DNA of 64,000 nucleotides, taken from positions 1 through 64,000 of the forward strand of contig NZ_NQVN01000013.1 in assembly GCF_002770725.1 (NCBI RefSeq). Direction: 5' to 3'. Made by a program: the position numbers and the translations under genes. Shown in pieces: positions 57,239-64,000 of the stretch. Positions within the stretch are counted from its first letter, which is position 1; each line of letters starts with the position of its first letter. The notes beneath the pieces were generated by a model. The model saw only the letters and a list, made by a program, of their open reading frames with translations, made no database searches and was not told where the DNA came from. This DNA is from Pleomorphomonas carboxyditropha (GTDB lineage Bacteria; Pseudomonadota; Alphaproteobacteria; Rhizobiales; Pleomorphomonadaceae).

Positions 57239-58042
57239 CTACCCGGCGGTTATTGCTTCGGTTGGGACCGGCCTCAGCCGTTTGCGCGCCGCCATGGCCC
57301 GCGAGACCAGCGAGACAAGTCCCTCCGCCGACCAGGCGGCACGGCCGACGAACAGGCCGTCGATGGCCGGCTCGGCGGCAAGCGCCGCGGCGTTTTCGAG
57401 ATTGACGCTGCCGCCGTAAAGCACCGGCACCGACGGAGCCCCAAGCTCCTTCAGGGCGTCGTGCAGGGCGACATGGACGGCGCCCGCCTCGTCGGGCGTC
57501 GCCGGCATGCCGCTCTCGCCGATCGCCCAGACCGGTTCATAGGCAACCAGAGAGCGGCCGATCTCGGCCCTGGTCAATCCGGCGAAAGCCAGCCTTACCT
57601 GGCGCACCACGGCCGCGGCCGACGCGCCGGCCGCCCGCTCCTCGGCGCTGTCGCCGACGCAGACCAGCGGCCTCAGGCCATGCCGCAGGGCGGCCTTCAC
57701 CTTCAGATTGATCGTCGCGTCGGTCTCGCCGAAATATTCCCGGCGCTCGGAATGGCCGAGCTCGACCAGATCGATGCGGAACTCCTCCAGCATCGAGGCG
57801 GAGATTTCGCCGGTATAGGCGCCGGCCTCGGCCCAGTGCATGTTTTGCGCCCCGAGCAGCACCGGCGCCGCGCCGATCGCTTCGCGCGCCGCGGCGAGCG
57901 CCGTGAAGGGCGGAATGATGAACAGCGCGCAATCGGCGCCGGCCTCGTCCGGCAACCGCGCCTTCAGGTCGGCGATATAGCGCCGGGTTTCGGCAACCGT
58001 CTTGTTCATCTTCCAGCCGGTGCCGATCCAGAATGTGCTCAC
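57239..58042 (-). CDS. Triose/tetrulose-phosphate isomerase (TpiA/EryH type)
   Basis: A 267-residue TIM-family isomerase. The catalytic Lys11 (GTGWKMNKT), His97 (ELGHSERREYF) and Glu169 (VAYEPVWAIG) are all present. The MSTFWIGTGWKMNKT start is like EryH of Brucella and rhizobia, which isomerises L-erythrulose 1-phosphate to D-erythrulose 4-phosphate, more than like housekeeping TpiA. It lies downstream of dhaL in the same direction, 71 bases apart. With dhaK, dhaL and a polyol dehydrogenase this supports tetritol catabolism. Simple triose phosphate isomerase activity is the alternative. Confidence 0.85.
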   Translation of the reverse strand: MSTFWIGTGWKMNKTVAETRRYIADLKARLPDEAGADCALFIIPPFTALAAAREAIGAAPVLLGAQNMHWAEAGAYTGEISASMLEEFRIDLVELGHSERREYFGETDATINLKVKAALRHGLRPLVCVGDSAEERAAGASAAAVVRQVRLAFAGLTRAEIGRSLVAYEPVWAIGESGMPATPDEAGAVHVALHDALKELGAPSVPVLYGGSVNLENAAALAAEPAIDGLFVGRAAWSAEGLVSLVSRAMAARKRLRPVPTEAITAG

Positions 58043-58113
58043 CTCTGCCTCCGCCTGACGGACGCGAAGGCTCTCCGGCCCTCGCCCGTCCCTGCCATTA
58101 TCGCCGTCGAGCG

Positions 58114-58746
58114 TCAGGCGGCAATATAGTCGCGCATCGCCTCGAGGATCAGCGACATCGAGACGGCGCCCGGGTCCGGATGGCCGAGCGACCGCTCGCC
58201 CAGCGTCCGTGCCTTGCCGGTGGTGGCGATCATGCCCTTGGTCGCCTCGACCCCGCCCTTGGCGGCGTCGGTGGCCTGCCGCACCGCCTCGGCGAGACCG
58301 CCGGCGATGGCCGCCTCGGCGGCGGCGGCGGCCGGCGCCAAGGCATCGATCATCGTCTTCTGGCCGGGCTGGGCGCCGCCGCGCTTTTCCACGCCTTCGA
58401 GGCCTTGGCGGAGAAAGGCGGCGAAGCCCGCGGCATCCAGCACCGGACGCTCCTCGAAGGCGGCGCTGCCGGCCCGGAACAGCGTGCCGAAAACGGCGCC
58501 GGCGGCACCGCCGGTCTTGGCCATGATCGCCGTGCCGGCGGCCTTGAACACCTTGGCCACCGACTCGGGATCGATGGCGGCCATGGTTTCCTCGACGGCG
58601 GAGAAGCCGCGCCGCATGCCGATGCCGTGATCGCCGTCGCCGATCGCCTGGTCGACCTCGGTGAGCATGTCGACGCTGGCGACGAGATGCCGGGCGACGG
58701 CCGTCAGCATGTCGCGCGCCTGGGACGGAGTGAGCGTGTCGTACAT
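58114..58746 (-). CDS. dhaL: DhaL-like ADP/ATP-binding kinase subunit
   Basis: A 210-residue all-helical subunit of the dihydroxyacetone kinase family. DQAIGDGDHGIGMRRG supplies the Asp ligands for the two magnesium ions on the nucleotide, and GRTLGERSLGHPDPGAVS-like residues near the C-terminus close the site (seen here as ARTLGERSLGHPDPGAVSM). It transfers phosphate to the hydroxyketone held covalently on DhaK. No DhaM phosphotransfer subunit is present in the window, so it may use ATP directly. It starts three bases after dhaK ends. Confidence 0.9.
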   Translation of the reverse strand: MYDTLTPSQARDMLTAVARHLVASVDMLTEVDQAIGDGDHGIGMRRGFSAVEETMAAIDPESVAKVFKAAGTAIMAKTGGAAGAVFGTLFRAGSAAFEERPVLDAAGFAAFLRQGLEGVEKRGGAQPGQKTMIDALAPAAAAAEAAIAGGLAEAVRQATDAAKGGVEATKGMIATTGKARTLGERSLGHPDPGAVSMSLILEAMRDYIAA

Positions 58747-58749
58747 CGG

Positions 58750-59754
58750 TCAGGCCCTCGAATAGGCAAAGGAACGGGCGGGCATGTCGAGATAGCGCTT
58801 GAGCTCGCCGTCGAGCTTCATCAGCGTGATCGACAGGCCGGCCATCTCCTGGCAGGTCAGGAAGGAGCCGACGTCGGTGCGGTGGACGGCAATCCCCCGC
58901 GCCTTCAGGACGTGATGCACCTTGCGAGCGACGATCAGCATTTCCATGCAGGTCGTCGCGCCGAGGTTATTGACCAGGAGCGCGACCTCGTCGCCGGCCG
59001 AAAACGGCAGGTCGGCGAGGATGCGGTCGGTCATCTCCTCGGCGATGGCGTCGGCATCGGTGATCTTGCGGCGGGCGATGCCGGGTTCGCCATGGGCGCC
59101 CATGCCGATCTCGATCTCGTCCTCCGGCAGCTCGAAGGTGCGCTCGCCGGTCTCGGGAATCGAGCCGGCGGCCAGCGCGACGCCCATCGAGCGGGTGTTG
59201 TCGCGCGCCTTGACGGCGACGCGATACACCTCGTCGAGATCGGACAGCTCGGCGGCGGCCCCGCCGGCCACCTTGATGACGAAGAAATCGCCGGCGATGC
59301 CGCGCCGGTCCGTGATGCGGTCAAGCGGCGCGGCGGCGACGTCGTCCCACACCCGCACGGTGCGGGTGACGATGCCCACCTCCTCGGCCAGCTCGGCGGC
59401 GATGTCGAAGTTCATGTTGTCGCCGGCATAATTGCCGTAGACCATCAACACGCCCCGGCCGCGATCGACCGCCGACAACGTGTCGAGAATGAGATCGGGC
59501 GTCGGCGCGGCGAACACCTCGCCGCAGGGCGCGCCGTCGGCGAGATTGGGGCCGACGAAGCCCGGGAACATCGGCTCGTGGCCGCTGCCGCCGCCGATCA
59601 GCAAGGCCACCTTGCCGTCGGCGATCTCCGTCCGCACCACGGCATTGCGACCGTCGAGACGGCGAAGATCACCGCCGCAGGCGGCGGTCAAACCGTCGAT
59701 CAGCTCGGTGACGACATCGACCGGATTGTTGAGCAGTTTCTTCGGCTTGCCCAT
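58750..59754 (-). CDS. dhaK: DhaK-like dihydroxyacetone/erythrulose kinase subunit
   Basis: A 334-residue substrate-binding subunit. GGGSGHEPM (54-62) and YGNYAGDNMNF are the family landmarks, and His221 in IGMGAHGEPG is the residue that binds the ketone as a hemiaminal. In tetritol pathways DhaK-type kinases (LerK, DerK) phosphorylate erythrulose instead of dihydroxyacetone. ATG at 59754 has GGGAGG seven bases upstream; the longer frame to 59841 adds non-family residues. It is the first gene of a dhaK-dhaL-tpi operon. TTTTAG half-sites lie 117 bases or more upstream. Confidence 0.9.
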   Translation of the reverse strand: MGKPKKLLNNPVDVVTELIDGLTAACGGDLRRLDGRNAVVRTEIADGKVALLIGGGSGHEPMFPGFVGPNLADGAPCGEVFAAPTPDLILDTLSAVDRGRGVLMVYGNYAGDNMNFDIAAELAEEVGIVTRTVRVWDDVAAAPLDRITDRRGIAGDFFVIKVAGGAAAELSDLDEVYRVAVKARDNTRSMGVALAAGSIPETGERTFELPEDEIEIGMGAHGEPGIARRKITDADAIAEEMTDRILADLPFSAGDEVALLVNNLGATTCMEMLIVARKVHHVLKARGIAVHRTDVGSFLTCQEMAGLSITLMKLDGELKRYLDMPARSFAYSRA

Positions 59755-59870
59755 GCCGAACCTCCCATTTTCGTTTATGCGGCCGGGATTGCGCGCGGGC
59801 ATCCCGTCCAGTTGGGGCAATAGGGCCATCCGAATGAGCACATGTCAATGACAATTTCAGAATTTTGTTA

Positions 59871-59901
59871 TTTTAGTATCCTAAAACTGTTGTTTTTTAG
59901 G
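59871..59901. promoter_or_regulatory. Array of TTTTAG/CTAAAA half-sites
   Basis: TTTTAG (59871-59876), CTAAAA (59881-59886) and TTTTAG (59895-59900) make two overlapping inverted repeats, with the second extended to CCTAAAA/TTTTAGG. They lie between the divergent dhaK and polyol dehydrogenase genes, a 476-base gap with no gene. Candidate operator for the DeoR or SorC regulator of the module. Two direct TTTTTGAT repeats follow at 59991 and 60003. Confidence 0.5.
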
Positions 59902-60230
59902 CCACATGCCACGATTGACGTTGCATACGAACTCCGGATCGGCACCGGCAAGGCAGCCAAGAACGCTGGCGATATCGCCTCATATAATTGTTTTTGATGT
60001 ATTTTTTGATTTCTGACCGATATTTTCATTCAGGATCAAGCGAAACATCCCAGGAAGCAACGTCTCAGCGATCGGCTTGCCCCTGGCGCACATCAATGTT
60101 ATCAAATGATCATAGATCGTGACGCCATGGGGCGAGCCGGTTCCGCCAACGGGACGACGGCCGCCGGGCGGACACAGATCGAGCCGCACGGCGCCTGGCG
60201 CCGCGCAGGAAGAAGGCGGAGGAAAAAGAC

Positions 60231-61265
60231 ATGAAGGCGCTTGTTCTCGAAGAGATCGGCAAGATCCGTCTGCGGGACATCGATCTACCGACCGTGCCCG
60301 GACCGGACGACGTCAAGATCGCCATGAAGAACGTCGGCATCTGCGGCAGCGACGTCCACTTCTACGAATACGGCAACATCGGCCCGTTCGTCGTCAGGGA
60401 GCCGATGGTGCTCGGCCACGAGGGCTCGGGCGTCGTGGTGGCGGTCGGCGCCAACGTCACGTCGCTGAAGGTCGGCGACAAGGTCTGCATGGAGCCCGGC
60501 ATTCCCGACTGGACGTCGCGGGCCGCGCGCATGGGCCTTTACAATCTCGACCCGGCCGTCCGCTTCTGGGCGACGCCGCCGGTGCACGGCTGCCTGGCGC
60601 CGGAGGTGGTGCATCCGGCCAACCTGACCTTCAAGCTGCCGGACAACGTCAGCCTCGCCGAGGGCGCGATGGTCGAGCCGCTGGCCGTCGGCATGCAGGC
60701 CGCCACCAAGGCCCGCGTCCAGCCCGGCGCCACGGCCGCGGTCATCGGCTCGGGGACGATCGGCATCATGACCGCCCTGTCGGCGGTGGCCGCCGGCTGC
60801 TCGGACGTGTTCGTCATCGACCTGCAGCAGGAAAAGCTCGATGTCGCCGCCCAGTATCCGGCGCTGACGCCGGTCAACCTCGCCAAGGAGGACGCCGTCG
60901 CCCGGGTGCGGGCCGCTACCGGCGGCTGGGGCGTCGACGCCGTCTTCGAGGCGAGCGGCAGCATGAAGGCCTACGACACGCTGTTCGACTACGCCTGCCC
61001 CGGCGGCTGCGCGGTGCTGGTCGGCATGCCGGCCAAGCCGGTGGCCTACGACGTGGTGGCCGGACAGGCCAAGGAATTGCGCGTCGAGCACGTCTTCCGC
61101 TACGCCAACATCTACGACCGGGCCATCAACCTGTTGGCCTCCGGCAAGATCGACGTCAAGCCGCTGATCTCGAAGTATTATTCGTTCGAGCAGGCGGTCG
61201 AGGCCTTCGAGTTCGCGGCCAAGGCGCCGGCCAACGTCATCAAGACGCAGATCGTCTTCGCCTGA
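60231..61265 (+). CDS. Zinc-dependent polyol dehydrogenase (xylitol/sorbitol type)
   Basis: A 344-residue medium-chain dehydrogenase. Catalytic zinc ligands are Cys38 ([13 protein letters not shown]), His63 and Glu64 (LGHEGSG), with the fourth in MVEPLAVG. The structural-zinc cysteine cluster of alcohol dehydrogenases is absent, which is normal for some sorbitol dehydrogenases. [14 protein letters not shown] binds NAD. It would oxidise a polyol such as xylitol, erythritol or threitol to the ketose. The gene is divergent from dhaK and followed by a repeat with two hairpins. Ribosome site GGAGG upstream. Confidence 0.9.
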   Translation: MKALVLEEIGKIRLRDIDLPTVPGPDDVKIAMKNVGICGSDVHFYEYGNIGPFVVREPMVLGHEGSGVVVAVGANVTSLKVGDKVCMEPGIPDWTSRAARMGLYNLDPAVRFWATPPVHGCLAPEVVHPANLTFKLPDNVSLAEGAMVEPLAVGMQAATKARVQPGATAAVIGSGTIGIMTALSAVAAGCSDVFVIDLQQEKLDVAAQYPALTPVNLAKEDAVARVRAATGGWGVDAVFEASGSMKAYDTLFDYACPGGCAVLVGMPAKPVAYDVVAGQAKELRVEHVFRYANIYDRAINLLASGKIDVKPLISKYYSFEQAVEAFEFAAKAPANVIKTQIVFA

Positions 61266-61287
61266 TACCGACGCCGCCGGGCCTAGA

Positions 61288-61377
61288 GCATCGGACCGAA
61301 AAGTGGGAACCGGTTTTCGGTCCGATGCGATAACAAAAAACTGGATCGTCATGCGTCTGTCAGGACGCATGACGATC
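61288..61377 (+). repeat. Rhizobial-type REP: two long perfect hairpins
   Basis: A 15-bp stem (61288-61302 with 61314-61328) holds the loop GTGGGAACCGG, the AAAAGTGGG-ACCGGTTTT palindrome family known across rhizobia. A second 14-bp stem (61344-61357 with 61364-61377) has the loop TGTCAG. It lies between convergent genes and may act as a terminator for both. Confidence 0.75.
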
Positions 61378-61406
61378 TAACGGATTCGGCGGCATCATTC
61401 TTTTCG

Positions 61407-62414
61407 CTACTGGCCGGTCGCCAGCCGCTGCGCCCGTTGCCGCCGCTTGCTGGTGGCGTCGTCGAGGGCGAGGACCGTGTGGGCGTTGGCCGCGCTGGTG
61501 GCCAGCGTGTTGACCACGCCGGTCCTGAGCGCGCCCAGGATGCCGGCCGCCTTGGTGTTCTCGCTGGCGATGGCGATGACGTTGGGGATCCGCTCGAGCT
61601 CGCCGATGGTCAGCCCGATGATGCGCCCCTGCATCGGCGTCCGCGACTGATGGCCCTCGATGTCGATGAAATCGTAGCCCATCAGATCGCCGATGGTTCC
61701 CGACAGGCGCGCCTCGACGATCTCCTGCGGCGAGAACCAGCCCATGCGGACCATGTTGCTGTCCTCGCTGAGATCGCCGACGCCGATCAGCGCCAGGTCG
61801 GCGCGGCGCGCCCGGTCGAGCGTCTGCTTGATGGTGTCGTTCTTCAGAAGGGCGGCGCGGATGTCCGGATTGGCGACCAAGGCCGGCGCGTAGAGCGTCT
61901 CGCTCTCGCCGCCGAAGCGGGAGGCGAGGCGGCGGCAGATGTGGTCCGGGTTCATGAACTCGCCGGCCCGGAGCGAGCCGCCGATCGCCGACACGAAGGT
62001 GACCGCCTTCTGGGTGGGCGCGAAGATGTTGTCGGCCACGGCACCGACGTTGCGCCCCATGCCGACGGCGACGATCATGCCGTCGAGCAGCGTCTTGTCG
62101 AGATAGTTGGCCACGAGGTTGGCGAGCGCCGACCGCTGGGCGTCGGGATCGCGATTGTCGGCGGCGATCAACACCCGGTCGACCCCGAAGCGCTTCACGA
62201 ACTCCTGCTCCAGCCTGAGGCTCAGCGTCGGATGGGTCCGGACGGCGATCTCGACGATGCCCTCCTCGCGCGCCTGGCGGAGCAGCCGGCCGATCTTGGC
62301 GCGCGACATGTGATATTTGCGGGAGAGCGCCTCCTGCGTCTCCTGCTCGAGATAGTAGGCCGCGGCAATCTCGGTGAGGATGGTCAGCTCTGGATCGTTC
62401 ATGGTCTCTGGCAT
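61407..62414 (-). CDS. SorC/DeoR-type sugar-binding transcriptional regulator
   Basis: A 335-residue SorC-family regulator. The N-terminal helix-turn-helix is LTEIAAAYYLEQETQEALSRKYHMSRAKIGRLLRQAREEGIVEI and the rest is the sugar-phosphate-binding domain (VAVGMGRNVGAVADNI, SAIGGSLRAGE, DLALIGVGDLSEDSNMV). Such proteins control polyol operons in rhizobia (for example the erythritol regulator class). The start is ambiguous: ATG at 62414 or 62402, and the frame is open to 62459. It converges with the polyol dehydrogenase and is probably the second regulator of this module. Confidence 0.87.
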   Translation of the reverse strand: MPETMNDPELTILTEIAAAYYLEQETQEALSRKYHMSRAKIGRLLRQAREEGIVEIAVRTHPTLSLRLEQEFVKRFGVDRVLIAADNRDPDAQRSALANLVANYLDKTLLDGMIVAVGMGRNVGAVADNIFAPTQKAVTFVSAIGGSLRAGEFMNPDHICRRLASRFGGESETLYAPALVANPDIRAALLKNDTIKQTLDRARRADLALIGVGDLSEDSNMVRMGWFSPQEIVEARLSGTIGDLMGYDFIDIEGHQSRTPMQGRIIGLTIGELERIPNVIAIASENTKAAGILGALRTGVVNTLATSAANAHTVLALDDATSKRRQRAQRLATGQ

Positions 62415-62504
62415 CCCATCCCGCCGCGCCGACGGCTCGCCCGAACGGTGATTTAACACGGGAGGCGGGGCATGATCAGCCCCGCCGACCGGCGTAGGAT
62501 GAGA

Positions 62505-64000
62505 TCAGGCCGCCCGGATCTCCTCGACGAAGGCGCACACTTCCTCGCCGAGCTGGGCCGACTGCCGCTTCAGCTCCTCGGAGACGGTGAGCACGTGCCG
62601 CGCCGTCGTGTCGGTCAGTTGCGAGGAGGCGCCGACCTTTTCCATGATCGCCGTCACCTCCGAGGCCGCCTCGGCGGCGCGCTGGGTGTTGCGGGCGATC
62701 TCGGAGGTCGCCGAGCCCTGCTCCTCGACGGCCGAGGCGATCGACTGCGAGGACAGCTCGATGCTGGAAAGCGTTTCGACGATGCCGTCCATCGCCCGCT
62801 CCGCCGCGTCGGTCGCCGCCTTGATCTCGCCGATCTTGCCGCCGATCTTCTCGGTCGCCCCGGTGGTCTGGTTGGCCAGTTCCTTGACCTCGGCGGCGAC
62901 GATGGCAAAGCCCCGGCCGGCCTCGCCGGCCCTCGCCGCCTCGATGGCGGCGTTGAGCGCCAGGAGGTTGGTCTGGGAGGCGATGTCGCTGATCATGCTG
63001 ACCACCTCGCCGATCTCGTGCACCGCCGTCGACAGCACCCTTACGCTGGAAACGCTGTCGCGGGCTTCCTCGGCCGCCTGGCTGGCGGTCAGCGACGAGC
63101 GTTCGACCAGCGAGGCGATTTCCTGGATGGAGGCGGCGAGCTCCTCGGCGCTGGCGGCGACGGCATGCACGTTCTGCGAGGCGTGATCGGCGGACGACGA
63201 GCCCTCCTGCCCCTGCCGCGCCGTGTCGCTGGCCGTCTCGGTCAGATTGTTGGCCGAATCGGCGAGCGCCATCGACGACGCTCCGAAGCCGGACACCATC
63301 TCCTGCGTCCGCTCGACGAAGCGCTCGGCCAGCCTGGCGCGCTCGGCGATCACCGCCTGCTGACGGGCATCGATCTCCTTCTGGGCGGCGCGCTCGGCAA
63401 CGCCGGCCGCCAGGGCGCGGCGCAGGGCCTCGAGGCTCTCGGCCAGCGCGCCGACCTCGTCCTTGCGGCGGTCGTGGGGAATGGCAAGATCGTAGTTGCC
63501 GCCCTCGATCTCGGCCATCAGGCCGAGCAGCCGGCGCAGCGGCCGCGAAACCGTCCGGCTCATGAAGCCGATGCCGACGGCCATCACGACGATGACGGCG
63601 AGCAGCGTTCCGCCGGCGGCGAATCCGATCGACAGCCAGGAATAGGCGTTGTTGGCCTGCGACTCCGTCCGCACATCCTTCAGCAGCAGATCGTTGAAGC
63701 GGACGGCGGTGGCCTGGGTCTTTTCGATGACCGGCGTGCAGGACTTCTGCATGTCGTCGACGGCGGCGGCGATCTGTCCGCGATCGGAGGAGGCCAGCCG
63801 CTCCATGACGCTGCCGCAGGTCTCCAGGAAGACCTTGTCAATGCTGGCGCGGATCGCCTTCAGCTCCGCGTCCTTGGCCGGCAGCGCCTTGGCGGCGGCG
63901 TCGATGTATTTGTTGAAATTGGAGCGGCTGGTGGTGCGCAGCATCGCCGCTTCCTGGATCTGCTCCGGGCTGGACGCCGCCGCGTTCTGATACATCGATG
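62505..64000 (-). CDS. Methyl-accepting chemotaxis protein, N-terminus outside window
   Basis: At least 496 residues of a chemoreceptor. The frame stays open to the window edge, so the first membrane helix and part of the sensor domain are missing. The visible part has the end of a helical sensor domain with two cysteines (ETCGSV, KSCTPV), a membrane helix ([25 protein letters not shown]), HAMP ([21 protein letters not shown]) and the signalling domain with [37 protein letters not shown]. It ends AFVEEIRAA. It is the second chemoreceptor here and unrelated in sensor sequence to the one at 13058. Confidence 0.93.
   Translation of the reverse strand, partial: SMYQNAAASSPEQIQEAAMLRTTSRSNFNKYIDAAAKALPAKDAELKAIRASIDKVFLETCGSVMERLASSDRGQIAAAVDDMQKSCTPVIEKTQATAVRFNDLLLKDVRTESQANNAYSWLSIGFAAGGTLLAVIVVMAVGIGFMSRTVSRPLRRLLGLMAEIEGGNYDLAIPHDRRKDEVGALAESLEALRRALAAGVAERAAQKEIDARQQAVIAERARLAERFVERTQEMVSGFGASSMALADSANNLTETASDTARQGQEGSSSADHASQNVHAVAASAEELAASIQEIASLVERSSLTASQAAEEARDSVSSVRVLSTAVHEIGEVVSMISDIASQTNLLALNAAIEAARAGEAGRGFAIVAAEVKELANQTTGATEKIGGKIGEIKAATDAAERAMDGIVETLSSIELSSQSIASAVEEQGSATSEIARNTQRAAEAASEVTAIMEKVGASSQLTDTTARHVLTVSEELKRQSAQLGEEVCAFVEEIRAA

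Overview
The window is GC-rich DNA from an alphaproteobacterium, most likely of the order Hyphomicrobiales. The evidence is gene content: IolG/IolE-like inositol-type catabolism, Aap-type amino acid permeases, an EryH-type isomerase, intergenic mosaic repeats and the AAAAGTGGG-type palindrome common in rhizobial genomes. The genus cannot be told from the sequence. No rRNA, tRNA, CRISPR array, phage or transposase gene was seen.

Region 1 (1-15.4 kb, + strand except one repressor) is a sugar/polyol block, probably for inositol or an inositol derivative. It holds two sugar-binding proteins (the first cut by the window edge), one full ABC ATPase/permease pair, two IolG-like dehydrogenases, four sugar isomerase/epimerase TIM barrels (two nearly identical), a LacI-type repressor with two palindromes in its promoter, and a chemoreceptor. 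Part of it is a local duplication, and a 109-bp structured intergenic element occurs twice.

Region 2 (15.8-19.6 kb, - strand) is a Fe3+-type ABC transporter. Region 3 (19.9-25.4 kb) is a 1439-residue tandem-activase protein of the 2-hydroxyacyl-CoA dehydratase/benzoyl-CoA reductase activase class, a TetR regulator with two matching operator palindromes, and a possible LysR remnant.

Region 4 (25.6-51.5 kb) is an organosulfur island and the main interest. In order it has: a NitT/TauT-type transporter; a small cysteine-bearing membrane protein; O-acetylhomoserine sulfhydrylase; MetNIQ with a GlcD-like 2-hydroxyacid dehydrogenase and a methionine-type aminotransferase; an RBBP9-like hydrolase; a 2-oxoglutarate-type dioxygenase; an Rrf2 regulator; an amino acid binding protein with two permeases and no ATPase; an aldo/keto reductase-like protein without its catalytic tetrad; CBS-domain cystathionine beta-synthase and a gamma-lyase (reverse transsulfuration); and a nitrogenase-like operon (NifD-, NifK-, NifX-, NifB- and NifH-like). 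I read that operon as methylthio-alkane reductase (MAR, marBHDK type), which splits C-S bonds of small thioethers to release methanethiol. The sulfhydrylase could fix methanethiol into methionine and the transsulfuration pair could pass sulfur on to cysteine. An AT-rich motif is shared by the promoters of the mar and met operons.

Region 5 (51.7-55.9 kb) has a threonine aldolase and two adjacent uncharacterised fold-type II PLP enzymes. Region 6 (56.3-62.4 kb) is a polyol module: DeoR regulator, EryH/Tpi-type isomerase, split DhaK and DhaL, a zinc polyol dehydrogenase and a SorC-type regulator. The window ends inside a second chemoreceptor.

Most genes were identified by reading translated motifs. 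No database search was run, so substrate assignments are inference.
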